This document shows positions 8,502 through 16,457 of a DNA stretch of 55,625 nucleotides, in pieces. This DNA is from Oscillospiraceae bacterium (lineage in GTDB: Bacteria > Bacillota > Clostridia > Oscillospirales > Acutalibacteraceae): NCBI GenBank assembly GCA_015066225.1, contig SVOT01000005.1:79064-134688 (forward strand), read 5' to 3'. The first letter of the stretch is position 1; every line of letters begins with the position of its first letter. The position numbers were made by a program, and so were the translations under genes. The notes beneath the pieces were generated by a model. That model worked only from the letters and a program-made list of their open reading frames with translations, made no database searches and was not told the DNA's origin.

Positions 8502-8779
8502 AGTATCACTCCTTATTATTTTTTGTGTACTGTATTAACAGAGTAACACAAACGATATGATTTTGCAATAGTTAACAAAAATTTGTAATATTTGGAGCCT
8601 GTTTTGTAACACTTGACGGTCAAATGACTGTATAATGCAGATTTCGGAATTATCCGGGCAATTCGTGCCACTTTCAATTTGCTACTTAAAAATGCGGGAC
8701 GTTCAAGACCGTCCCCTACTGGCGGCTGGTGACCGGCAACTAAGCAATCGGCACGCCGTACTCCGAAGCGTGACACTAA
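8502..8779. other. Intergenic stretch with one palindromic repeat
   Basis: No supported gene. It contains a copy of the GGGACGGTC-type palindrome at 8696-8716, here with one changed base, followed by CTACTGGCGGCTGG, which also follows the copy at 15358. Reading frames across it lack binding sites and consist largely of repeat sequence. Confidence 0.6.
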
Positions 8780-8811
8780 AAAACCCGACGTCATTCTGAC
8801 GTCGGGTTAAA
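8779..8811 (-). terminator. Terminator of glyA
   Basis: On the minus strand TAACCCGACGTCA pairs with TGACGTCGGGTT around a short loop and is followed by a run of T. It starts about 10 bases after the glyA stop codon. Confidence 0.85.
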
Positions 8812-8820
8812 TCTCAAAAA

Positions 8821-10074
8821 TTATTTATACAGGGGGTATTTTGCACAGATTCTTGCAACATTTTCGCGGATATAGTCTGCGCTGTTTTCAAAATCTGTTG
8901 CGGCAAGCTTGATATATTCTGCGATATCAATCATATCCTGTGCCTCGAAGCCTCTTGATGTGACGGCTGCCGTGCCGATTCTGACACCGCTTGTAACAAA
9001 GGGCTTTTCGGGGTCGTTGGGGATAGCGTTTTTGTTGACTGTTATGTGAACCTCGTCAAGTCTGCGCTCAAGCTCCTTGCCTGTGATACCGAGGCTTCTC
9101 AAATCGAGAAGCAGAAGGTGGTTATCGGAGCCGCCCGAAACGATGTCAACGCCCTGTGCAATAAGTGCATTTTCAAGCGCCTTGCAGTTTGAAATAACCT
9201 TTTTACCGTATTCCTTAAACTCGGGCTTGAGTGCCTCGCCAAAGCAGATTGCTTTTGCGGCGATAATGTGCATAAGGGGGCCGCCCTGTATGCCGGGGAA
9301 AATTGCTTTGTTGACTTTTTTTGCAATTTCTTCGTCGTTAGTGAGGATTATGCCGCCCCTGGGGCCTCTGAGGGTTTTGTGCGTTGTAGAAGTAACAACG
9401 TGTGCATAGGGCACGGGTGACGGATGCATTCCTGCGGCAACAAGACCCGCAATGTGTGCCATATCAACCATAAACAATGCGCCGACGCTGTCTGCAATTT
9501 TGCGGATTCTTTCAAAATCAATTATTCTTGAATATGCGGAAGCACCCGCAACAATAAGCTTGGGAGCACATTCCTTTGCTTTTTTCTCGAGAGCGTCATA
9601 ATCAAGGTAGCCGTTTTCGTCAACGCCGTAGCTTTCAAAGTTGAAATAAGAACCGCTGACGTTAACGGGTGAGCCGTGGGTAAGGTGGCCGCCGTCTGCA
9701 AGGCTCATACCGAGAACTGTGTCACCCGGTGTGAGAAGTGCAAAATAAACGGCAAAGTTTGCCTGGGAGCCTGAGTGGGGCTGAACGTTGGCATATTCAC
9801 AGCCGAAAAGCTTTTTAAGGCGTTCGATTGCAAGGCTTTCTGCGATATCAACGTATTCACAGCCACCATAGTATCTGCGTGCGGGGTATCCCTCAGCATA
9901 TTTGTTTGTGAAGATGCTGCCGCTTGCCGCCATAACAGCGGTGCTTGCATAGTTTTCGCTGGCGATAAGCTCGATGTTATCTGCCTGGCGGTTGCTTTCT
10001 TTTTCGAATGCTTCAAAAAGCTCTGCATCCGCCGATTTGAGAAGATTAAAATTTTCGTTGAGATAAGCGTTCAT
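8821..10074 (-). CDS. glyA: Serine hydroxymethyltransferase
   Basis: 417 aa, the usual length for bacterial SHMT. This PLP enzyme interconverts serine and glycine with tetrahydrofolate, feeding the cytoplasmic one-carbon pool. Seen in order: the N-terminal ELIASENY region, [16 protein letters not shown], the PLP-lysine motif [15 protein letters not shown] (about residue 230), and the C-terminal [15 protein letters not shown]. The ATG at 10074 follows GGAGG. It is a single gene with its own terminator, divergent from the nad operon. It supplies the methylene-THF used on the way to MetH, encoded 18 kb away. Confidence 0.97.
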   Translation of the reverse strand: MNAYLNENFNLLKSADAELFEAFEKESNRQADNIELIASENYASTAVMAASGSIFTNKYAEGYPARRYYGGCEYVDIAESLAIERLKKLFGCEYANVQPHSGSQANFAVYFALLTPGDTVLGMSLADGGHLTHGSPVNVSGSYFNFESYGVDENGYLDYDALEKKAKECAPKLIVAGASAYSRIIDFERIRKIADSVGALFMVDMAHIAGLVAAGMHPSPVPYAHVVTSTTHKTLRGPRGGIILTNDEEIAKKVNKAIFPGIQGGPLMHIIAAKAICFGEALKPEFKEYGKKVISNCKALENALIAQGVDIVSGGSDNHLLLLDLRSLGITGKELERRLDEVHITVNKNAIPNDPEKPFVTSGVRIGTAAVTSRGFEAQDMIDIAEYIKLAATDFENSADYIRENVARICAKYPLYK

Positions 10075-10165
10075 TTTTTCTTCCTCCGCAATATTCGATA
10101 TTCGTTGAAAATATAATACAATATTTCCCTTTTCTTTGCAACAAAAACCCGCTAAGTTTATTTTT

Positions 10166-10186
10166 TAACACAAAAGTTCTGTGTTA
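10166..10186. promoter_or_regulatory. Candidate operator palindrome between glyA and nadA
   Basis: TAACACA and TGTGTTA form a perfect 7-bp inverted repeat around a 7-bp centre, about 50 bases upstream of the nadA -35 box and in the divergent space with glyA. The size fits a dimeric repressor site. I cannot match it securely to the NiaR consensus. Confidence 0.4.
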
Positions 10187-10233
10187 TGAACAAAACGAGA
10201 GTTCCTTTGAGAGGTTTTTTGGAATTTTTTATA

Positions 10234-10261
10234 TTGCGAAGTCACAAAATAGTGATATAAT
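10234..10261 (+). promoter_or_regulatory. Promoter of nadABC
   Basis: TTGCGA (10234-10239), 16-base spacer, TATAAT (10256-10261), about 33 bases before the nadA ATG. Confidence 0.6.
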
Positions 10262-10293
10262 AAATACAGTTATGATTATGATTGGGTGATATT

Positions 10294-11211
10294 ATGACTA
10301 CACAGGAACTGAAAAACAAAATAATTGAGGCAAAAAAAGCAACCGATACGGTAATTCTTGCCCACACCTATCAGGAGCCTGATATAATTGACGTGGCAGA
10401 TGTGACAGGCGACAGCTTCTTTCTCAGCAAAAAGGCGGCAGAGCTGAAGGCTAAAAGAGTTGTTATGTGCGGTGTACGCTTCATGGCGGAAAGTGTAAAG
10501 ATTCTTTCCCCCGAAACCGAAACTCTTTTGCCCGTAGCGAGTGCCACCTGCCCCATGGCAGAGCAGATTCTTCCCGAAAGAGTCAGAAAATTCAAGGAAG
10601 AAAACCCCGACACCTGCGTTGTGGCATATATCAACACGACAGCGGCACTGAAAGCGGAATGTGACGTTTGTGTCACAAGCTCCTCCGCAATAAAAATAGT
10701 CAGAAATCTTCCCGAAAAGGATATTCTTTTCATCCCCGATCAGCACCTTGGCTCATTTGTTGCCCAAAAGGTACCCGAAAAAAACATTATTCTTTGGGAC
10801 GGTTATTGCCCCGTTCACGCACAGCTTACGGCACAGGATGTTAAAAACTGCAAAGCACAGCACCCCGACGCAGTTTTCGCCGTGCACCCCGAATCCCCTG
10901 CCGAGGTTGTGGCACTTGCAGATATGGTTGGTGCAACAAGTGAAATTATAAAATACGCAAAAGAGCAACAGGGTAAGGTTATTATCGGCACAGAGCGTGG
11001 CGTTGTTGACTACCTCGCAATCAACGAGAAAAACGGTGAACGCTTTATTCAGCTCGCTCCCGAAAAGCTCTGCTGCGAGGATATGAAAAAAATCTCTCTT
11101 GAGGATGTTTACAATGCAATCGTCGGTGATGGCGGTGAAATCATCGAGCTTCCCGAGGATTTGAGAAAAAAAGCACTCAAAAGCATAAACAGGATGTTGG
11201 AATTGGGGTAA
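10294..11211 (+). CDS. nadA: Quinolinate synthase A
   Basis: 305 aa from the ATG at 10294 (a TTG four codons earlier is less likely). NadA condenses iminoaspartate with dihydroxyacetone phosphate to quinolinate using a 4Fe-4S cluster. Landmarks are the early LAHTYQEPDIIDVADVTGDS segment, CGVRFMAESVKIL with the first cluster Cys (about residue 59), the middle domain ending in LWDGYCPVH, and a late Cys in the KLCCEDMKK region. It is the first gene of nadA-nadB-nadC; nadB begins 4 bases after its stop. The order of steps matches aspartate to quinolinate to nicotinate mononucleotide. Confidence 0.96.
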   Translation: MTTQELKNKIIEAKKATDTVILAHTYQEPDIIDVADVTGDSFFLSKKAAELKAKRVVMCGVRFMAESVKILSPETETLLPVASATCPMAEQILPERVRKFKEENPDTCVVAYINTTAALKAECDVCVTSSSAIKIVRNLPEKDILFIPDQHLGSFVAQKVPEKNIILWDGYCPVHAQLTAQDVKNCKAQHPDAVFAVHPESPAEVVALADMVGATSEIIKYAKEQQGKVIIGTERGVVDYLAINEKNGERFIQLAPEKLCCEDMKKISLEDVYNAIVGDGGEIIELPEDLRKKALKSINRMLELG

Positions 11212-11215
11212 TAAA

Positions 11216-12688
11216 ATGAACCTTTCCTCTTTAAAAAAGCATTATAGTGTTGTTATTGTGGGCAGCGGTCTTGCGGGGCTTTACGCTTCGCTTAATTTCC
11301 CGCAGGAGGTTGATATCCTCATGCTCTCAAAAAAAGAACGGCACCAATCAAACAGCTCCCTTGCGCAAGGAGGCGTCGCTTGCGTGCTCGATCTTGAAGA
11401 TGACAGCTACGATTTACACATTGAAGACACATTAATTGCAGGCGGCAGGGCAAACGATCTTGAAGCCGTGACACAGCTTGTGACGGAGGGCCCCGCCGAC
11501 GTTTTAAAAACCATTGAATATGGCGTGGAATATGACCGCTATGAAAACGGCGAGCTTGTAAAAACTCTTGAGGGCGGCCATTGCAGACGAAGAATAGTTC
11601 ACCACAAGGACACGTCAGGCAAGGAAATGGTTGACAAATTGATGATTGCCGTTGAAAAGCTCCCCAACGTGACGTTGGCGGACGAAACAATGGTGACCTC
11701 AATCAGCCGCATCAAAAACGGCTTTAAAATAAACGTTATGAGCGACGACTGCCACAAAGCCGTCTATGCAGATTTTTGCCTTCTTGCAGGCGGCGGAATA
11801 GGCAGAGTTTATAAATACACCACCAACCCCTCGGTTGCAACGGGCGACAGCATACGCTTTGCCTACGAAATGGGGGCGGCGATTAAAAATCTCAGCTACG
11901 TTCAGTTTCACCCCACTGCCTTTAACGGCGCAAACCGCGAGCAGTTTCTCATAAGCGAAGCCGTCAGGGGCGAGGGGGCATACCTTCTCAACTGCAACAA
12001 GGAGCGTTTTATGGACAGGTACGACAGCCGTCTTGAGCTGGCGCCCAGAGACGTTGTTTCACGCTCGATTATTATGGAATCACGCCGTCTTGGCAGTAAC
12101 GATTTTTATCTTGACATACGCTACAAGGGTGAAGAGTATCTGAAAAAGCGCTTCCCCGGTATATATGCGGGGTGCCTGAAGCAGGGCGTTGACATTTCAA
12201 AGGATCTTATCCCTGTTTTCCCCTGTCAGCATTACCTTATGGGCGGTATTGAGGTTGACCTCAACGCAAGAACAACTCTTCCAAGGCTTTATGCGGCGGG
12301 CGAATGCTCCTGCACGGGTGTCCACGGCAAAAACAGGCTTGCAAGCAACTCGCTTCTTGAAGCCCTTGTTTTCGGCAGACGTGCCGCAGAGGATATTACA
12401 CGGTGCATTAAAGCCGGCTTCTATAAGCTGAGCGTGCCCGAGGAAGAGGACATTCCCCAATCAGCGGGGGCACCGCTCCCCAAGGGCCTCAGAACAGAAA
12501 TACGCGAAATAATGCAGCGGGCATATTTTGTTATCCCCGACGAGGGCGCAATCCACCAGGGCAAACGGCGGATTGAGAACATACTTAACAGGTTGAAAAA
12601 CGGAAAATTCGCTGTAAACGCCGATTACTGCGAGGCTCTTTCCCTTGCAACGGTGGCATATATAATTCTTCAGGAGGTTGACAGATGA
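11216..12688 (+). CDS. nadB: L-aspartate oxidase
   Basis: 490 aa FAD flavoprotein that oxidises L-aspartate to iminoaspartate for NadA. The N-terminal Rossmann motif VVIVGSGLAGLYASL binds FAD. SSLAQGGVACVLD, RRIVHHKDTSG, the substrate-loop region GAAIKNLSYVQFHPTAF, PCQHYLMGGIEVD and GKNRLASNSLLEALVFGRRA are family hallmarks. The C-terminal helical domain is somewhat shorter than in Escherichia coli NadB. The stop codon overlaps the nadC start (ATGA), implying translational coupling. Confidence 0.96.
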   Translation: MNLSSLKKHYSVVIVGSGLAGLYASLNFPQEVDILMLSKKERHQSNSSLAQGGVACVLDLEDDSYDLHIEDTLIAGGRANDLEAVTQLVTEGPADVLKTIEYGVEYDRYENGELVKTLEGGHCRRRIVHHKDTSGKEMVDKLMIAVEKLPNVTLADETMVTSISRIKNGFKINVMSDDCHKAVYADFCLLAGGGIGRVYKYTTNPSVATGDSIRFAYEMGAAIKNLSYVQFHPTAFNGANREQFLISEAVRGEGAYLLNCNKERFMDRYDSRLELAPRDVVSRSIIMESRRLGSNDFYLDIRYKGEEYLKKRFPGIYAGCLKQGVDISKDLIPVFPCQHYLMGGIEVDLNARTTLPRLYAAGECSCTGVHGKNRLASNSLLEALVFGRRAAEDITRCIKAGFYKLSVPEEEDIPQSAGAPLPKGLRTEIREIMQRAYFVIPDEGAIHQGKRRIENILNRLKNGKFAVNADYCEALSLATVAYIILQEVDR

Positions 12689-13521
12689 TTTTACCCCAGT
12701 TTTACATTGATGATTTAATAAAAAACGCAATTACCGAGGATATAAACTACATTGACGTTGCAACAGACTACCTTTTAAGCGACGAGCAGGTAAGCGACGC
12801 ATATTTTGTTGCAAAAGCCGAGGGTATTCTTTGCGGTGCAGAGGTTGCCATGAGGGTTTTTCAGCTTCTTGACGACAGCTTCAGCTATACACTTTTCAAG
12901 AAAGACGGCGACAAGGTTGAAAACGGCGACGTTATTGCCGAATTCAGCGGCAAAACCGTGAAGCTTTTAAAGGGCGAAAGAACGGCTCTTAACCTTATTC
13001 AGCACATGAGTGGCATCGCAACCCTCACACACGAATGTGTAAAGGGCACCGAGGGCACAAAGGCAACCATCGCCGACACAAGGAAAACCCTGCCCGGTCT
13101 TCGCTCAATACAGAAATACGCCGTAACCTGCGGCGGCGGCAGAAACCACCGCTACAACCTTTCTGATTGCGCAATGCTCAAGGATAATCACATCGACGCA
13201 AAGGGCGGCATAACCCCCGCGGTTAAAGCGCTTCGTGAGAAAATCGGCCACACGGTAAAAATCGAGGTTGAAACAAGAACTCTCGCCGAGGTTGAAGAGG
13301 CATTGAATGCGGGCGCAGACATAATTATGCTTGACAATATGGATAACGACACAATGAAAAAAGCCGTTGAAATTGTCGGTGGCAAGGCTCTTCTTGAAGC
13401 GTCGGGCAACCTGACACCCGAAAGAATCAAAAGCGTTTCACAGCTTGGTGTTGACATTCTCTCAATCGGTGCTCTCACCCACTCCGTTACCGCTTTTGAC
13501 ATTTCAATGAAAATGAAATAA
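12685..13521 (+). CDS. nadC: Nicotinate-nucleotide pyrophosphorylase (quinolinate phosphoribosyltransferase)
   Basis: 278 aa, normal length. It converts quinolinate and PRPP to nicotinate mononucleotide, the last step particular to de novo NAD synthesis. Seen: GERTALNLIQHMSGIAT, the TRKTLPGLRSIQKYAV active-site segment, GGGRNHRYNLSD, KDNHI, EVETRTLAEV, the barrel motif ADIIMLDNM, and EASGNLTPERI. It overlaps nadB by four bases and ends the operon; a strong terminator follows. The GGAGG before its ATG lies inside nadB. Confidence 0.97.
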   Translation: MILPQFYIDDLIKNAITEDINYIDVATDYLLSDEQVSDAYFVAKAEGILCGAEVAMRVFQLLDDSFSYTLFKKDGDKVENGDVIAEFSGKTVKLLKGERTALNLIQHMSGIATLTHECVKGTEGTKATIADTRKTLPGLRSIQKYAVTCGGGRNHRYNLSDCAMLKDNHIDAKGGITPAVKALREKIGHTVKIEVETRTLAEVEEALNAGADIIMLDNMDNDTMKKAVEIVGGKALLEASGNLTPERIKSVSQLGVDILSIGALTHSVTAFDISMKMK

Positions 13522-13533
13522 ACAGAATCCAAA

Positions 13534-13575
13534 AACAACAGCCGTAAGGAGTTAACCTTACGGCTGTTATTTTTA
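13534..13575 (+). terminator. Terminator of nadABC
   Basis: AACAGCCGTAAGG pairs with CCTTACGGCTGTT around AGTTAA, followed by ATTTTT. Confidence 0.9.
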
Positions 13576-14090
13576 AAGCTGCCAGCCTATCATCCCTGTT
13601 AAGTTGCAAGTGGCAAGTTGGAAGTGGCAAGTTTCGGGGCGCAAGCGCCGATTGTATTTGATATGTTAAAGAGTTGCGAAGCCTATCATCCCTGTTCGGC
13701 TTGCCGAATAGGGAGGGGGACACCGCCTTATTTCGGGGTCCCCAAAAAGCGTAGCTTTTTAGGGGGAGAGGAAGCACAGTGTAGCGTTGAATATTTTGCG
13801 TAGCGAAAAAATGATAAGCGGAACTTAGTGCTGACGAGGTGGTGGGTCGCCCCCTAACCTCTCCTCTTCGTTGATGAGACGAACAACGTAGGGGACGGTC
13901 TTGACCGTCCCGCAAAAATCGAATACAAAAACGGGCGGGTCAAGACCCGCCCCTACATTATCTATCCCAATAACAAATCAATACAATCGGCACGAAGTGC
14001 CCATTAACTTGCCACTTGCCACTCTCAACTTACAACTTTAAAAGGCGGCTTGGAATTAAACAAACCGCCCTTTGAAATGTTAAATTGTAG
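13576..14090. repeat. Repeat island 1: family B copy plus palindromes
   Basis: The core 13636-13853 matches 37858-38076: GGGCGCAAG stretch, GCGAAGCCTATCATCCCTGTT, an AATAGGGAGGGGGA segment, GGGGTCCCCAAAAAGC, GAAGCACAGTGTAGCGTTGA and AAAAATGATAAGCGGAAC. It is followed by palindromes GGGGACGGTCTTGACCGTCCC (13891-13911) and CGGGCGGGTCAAGACCCGCC (13932-13951). The ends carry short direct repeats of GCAAGTGGCAAGTT type (13606-13632) and their inverse near 14008-14037. No gene is supported; frames across it are repeat-derived. Confidence 0.8.
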
Positions 14091-14351
14091 TTAATCCGGG
14101 TCAATCACAGAACCGTCCCCTGATTGGTCAGATTGGTTTGATTGGCTTTTGGGTTGCCTCTTTTTCTCTGTTGTTTTATCTTCTGACAAACGCTTAGCTG
14201 TTATAATAACGTTAAACGACATAACTATAATTATTGCAATATGAAAAATTATATCACTATACACAATTACATTTCTCTTTAAATCAAAAACAATTGTAAT
14301 CAACCAAGCCAAAATTACTACTGAAGAAAATACAATATATGTCTTCCTCAT
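14091..14351 (-). CDS. Small two-helix membrane protein with repeat-derived tail
   Basis: 86 aa, start supported by GGAGG. Two hydrophobic segments (about residues 6-23 and 30-51) suggest a small integral membrane protein. The soluble C-terminal tail (KSQSNQSDQSGDGSVIDPD) is encoded by repeated CAATCTGAC/CAATCAGG words and by the dispersed repeat CACAGAACCGTCCCCTGATTGG (14107-14128, antisense), so the end of the protein comes from a repeat insertion. Function is unknown. It resembles the neighbouring 73-aa protein in size, topology and tail. Confidence 0.55.
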   Translation of the reverse strand: MRKTYIVFSSVVILAWLITIVFDLKRNVIVYSDIIFHIAIIIVMSFNVIITAKRLSEDKTTEKKRQPKSQSNQSDQSGDGSVIDPD

Positions 14352-14423
14352 ATATTCAACCCTCCTTATTAACTAATTTCAATATTGATTGCAAAAGAGT
14401 AAACGATGCTATCAACACACCAG

Positions 14424-14445
14424 CACAGAACCGTCCCCTGATTGG
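14424..14445. repeat. Family C repeat, left inverted copy
   Basis: CACAGAACCGTCCCCTGATTGG, identical to 14107-14128 and the inverse of 14824-14844. The inverted pair brackets the 73-aa membrane protein gene. Confidence 0.85.
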
Positions 14446-14474
14446 TCGTCCTTTTTACTATTGACTTTTAATAG

Positions 14475-14696
14475 TTAGTCTGATTGGTTATCGCCTGATT
14501 GGTTCTGGTCTGATTGGTGTTTCAGCATATACATTTTAGCATTTTTTATCAAATAAACGACTGTTAAGATGTTTGCAACTGGAACGCCTACCCTATAAAA
14601 TATCTCAAACATATAGATACCTGTTTTGAGATATACCACATCACACAAAATTGACAAAATATGACACAATACACATGTAACCAAAAGTAACTTCAT
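14475..14696 (-). CDS. Small two-helix membrane protein, Gln/Ser/Asp tail
   Basis: 73 aa with two hydrophobic segments (about 2-22 and 32-50) and a tail KHQSDQNQSGDNQSD encoded by tandem AACCAATCAG-type words. The binding site before the ATG at 14696 is weak. It lies inside the inverted pair of family C repeats (14424 and 14824). Function unknown; possibly a paralogue of the 86-aa protein next to it. Confidence 0.45.
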   Translation of the reverse strand: MKLLLVTCVLCHILSILCDVVYLKTGIYMFEIFYRVGVPVANILTVVYLIKNAKMYMLKHQSDQNQSGDNQSD

Positions 14697-14704
14697 ACCA
14701 AACC

Positions 14705-14995
14705 CTAACTTTCTTCAGTTATCAACTCAAAGTGGCGTAAAACACTCCAAGCGAGGCAAACAACTGATACACCTAGAGAAATCCCCAAAGGAACTGTTGG
14801 TGTAGCTACAAAAGAAACATGAACAATCAGGGGACGGTTCTGTGATTGACGATTTTTATTCAAAACCGCCCCCGATTGGTTTCTTGAAACTAATATAACA
14901 CTAAATTTCATTTTCTTCAACCTAGCGTAAAAAAGGCAACCACCCCCTGTCGTTTTAAGATCCCCTAGGTGGGTGAATTTTTTAAATTCACCCAA
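14705..14995 (-). pseudogene. Doubtful or broken small membrane protein frame
   Basis: A 96-codon open frame, also readable from an internal ATG (14911), ending nine bases before the 73-aa gene. Its C-terminal part has one hydrophobic segment (TPTVPLGISLGVSVVCLAW) resembling a membrane helix. The middle is translated family C repeat (NQSGAVLNKNRQSQNRPLIV), which interrupts any normal fold. No good binding site is seen. I read it as a remnant of a third small membrane gene disrupted by the repeat, with low confidence. Confidence 0.25.
14824..14848. repeat. Family C repeat, right inverted copy
   Basis: CAATCAGGGGACGGTTCTGTGATTG; the first 21 bases are the exact inverse of 14425-14445. Confidence 0.85.
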
Positions 14996-15384
14996 TATAT
15001 TTTTAACCCTTCACCCATATATGAAAAAATTTTCAATATTACTACAATTTTTTTGAAAATATTTTTTATTTTTTGCAGATTTGTAGGGTTGCATAAATGC
15101 ATACACCAAGAATTGTGCAAAACATAAAAGCTGGACGGTCAAGACCGTCCCCTACGTTGTTCGTTTCATCAGCGAAGAGTGTCCGCAAGGGGGCGACCCA
15201 CCACCCCGCCTGCGTTACACTACGGCGGTGTCCCCCTCCCTATTTTGCTACGCAAAACAGGGATGATAGCTTCGCACCCAACAACATATCAATACAATTG
15301 GCACGCAGTGCCCCTTAACTTGCCACTTGCCACTATCAACTTGCAACTTAAAAAAGCGGGACGGTCAAGACCGTCCCCTACTGG
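14996..15384. repeat. Repeat island 1, right part: inverted family B pieces and two palindromes
   Basis: 14996-15090 is AT-rich with nothing recognisable. Palindrome copies lie at 15133-15152 and 15358-15378. Between them, 15170-15350 is family B in the opposite orientation to 13636-13853: GGGCGACCCACCACC, CGGTGTCCCCCTCCCTATTTT, ACAGGGATGATAGCTTCGCA and the AACTTGCCACTTGCCAC tail. Near-identical sequence recurs at 38715-38840. No gene is supported. Confidence 0.75.
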
Positions 15385-15461
15385 CGGCTGGCGACTGATA
15401 GCTTTCCTGCTGACAGAAAATAGGTAAAAATTTTTGATTACAAAATATAAATTGCATAAAC

Positions 15462-15490
15462 TTGTAATATAGGCTTGATTGTGATAAAAT
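15462..15490 (+). promoter_or_regulatory. Promoter of cysK-cysE
   Basis: TTGTAA (15462-15467), 17-base spacer, TAAAAT (15485-15490), 25 bases before the GTG start. Confidence 0.5.
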
Positions 15491-15515
15491 ATTTTTCAAT
15501 AAAGGTGGCGATAGA

Positions 15516-16445
15516 GTGAAAGTTTTCGGTTCGGTTGATGAATTAATCGGCAACACTCCCTTGTTGGAGTTAAAAAACACTCAAAAAAAAGAAAATCTTC
15601 AGGCTCGCATTTTTGCAAAGCTTGAATGCTTTAACCCTGCAGGCAGCGCAAAAGACAGACCTGCTCTTGAAATGATTAATGCGGCTGAAAAAAGCGGGCT
15701 TCTCAAGAAAAATTCCGTAATTATTGAGCCCACAAGCGGCAATACGGGAATTGCTCTGGCGGCTATCGGTGCCGCAAGGGGCTACAAGGTTATTATTGTT
15801 ATGCCCGACACAATGAGCAAGGAGCGAATTTTGCTTATTAAAGCCTATGGTGCAGAGGTTATCCTCACCGACGGCAAAAAGGGTATGCAGGGCTCCATTG
15901 ATGAAGCGTTGCGACTTTCGGCAGAATATGAAAATTCTTTTATTCCGTCGCAGTTTGACAACCCCGCAAACCCCCTTGCCCACTACAAAACCACCGGCCC
16001 AGAAATCTGGCAGGATACCGACGGCAAGGTTGATATCCTTGTTGCGGGCATAGGCACAGGCGGCACACTTTCGGGCACAGGCAAATTTCTTAAAGAGAAA
16101 AATCCCGACATCAAGGTTGTGGGCGCTGAGCCACTCTCCTCGCCGCTTCTCACACAGGGCTCCTTCGGCCCACACAAAATACAGGGCATCGGCGCAAATT
16201 TCATCCCCGAAAATCTCGACAAGGTAATTTATGACGAAATAATCGACGTGCCTGACGAGAGTGCATTTGAATACGCACGAAAAATGGCTGTTAACGAGGG
16301 AATCCTTGTGGGAATTTCGTCGGGTGCGGCTGTTTACGCCGCAGCGGAGCTTGCAAAGCGACCCGAAAACAGCGGTAAAATAATCGTTGCCGTTTTAACG
16401 GACACGGGCGAAAGATATTTATCATCGGGACTTTTTTCTGATTGA
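15516..16445 (+). CDS. cysK: Cysteine synthase (O-acetylserine sulfhydrylase)
   Basis: 309 aa, standard length. A PLP enzyme that makes cysteine from O-acetylserine and sulfide. The GTG start follows AGGTGG. Visible: IGNTPLLEL, the PLP-lysine site NPAGSAKDRPA (about residue 46), the substrate loop PTSGNTGIALA, the phosphate-cup motif GIGTGGTLSGTGKFL, and the C-terminal SSGAAVYAA and LTDTGERYLS. The serine acetyltransferase gene follows by 12 bases, so the two steps of cysteine synthesis are co-transcribed. No T-box or other leader is seen. Confidence 0.95.
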   Translation: MKVFGSVDELIGNTPLLELKNTQKKENLQARIFAKLECFNPAGSAKDRPALEMINAAEKSGLLKKNSVIIEPTSGNTGIALAAIGAARGYKVIIVMPDTMSKERILLIKAYGAEVILTDGKKGMQGSIDEALRLSAEYENSFIPSQFDNPANPLAHYKTTGPEIWQDTDGKVDILVAGIGTGGTLSGTGKFLKEKNPDIKVVGAEPLSSPLLTQGSFGPHKIQGIGANFIPENLDKVIYDEIIDVPDESAFEYARKMAVNEGILVGISSGAAVYAAAELAKRPENSGKIIVAVLTDTGERYLSSGLFSD

Positions 16446-16457
16446 AAGGGTATTTTT

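Noticed and set aside
8516-8794. 92-aa frame downstream of the fibronectin-III protein
   Set aside because: It runs through a palindromic repeat and the glyA terminator and has no similarity or binding site.
13487-13915. 142-aa minus-strand frame overlapping the nadC end
   Set aside because: It is formed by the family B repeat and the palindrome; composition is repeat-like.
15385-15515. T-box leader of cysK
   Set aside because: The interval is AT-rich with a promoter near the gene; no specifier hairpin or T-box sequence is seen.
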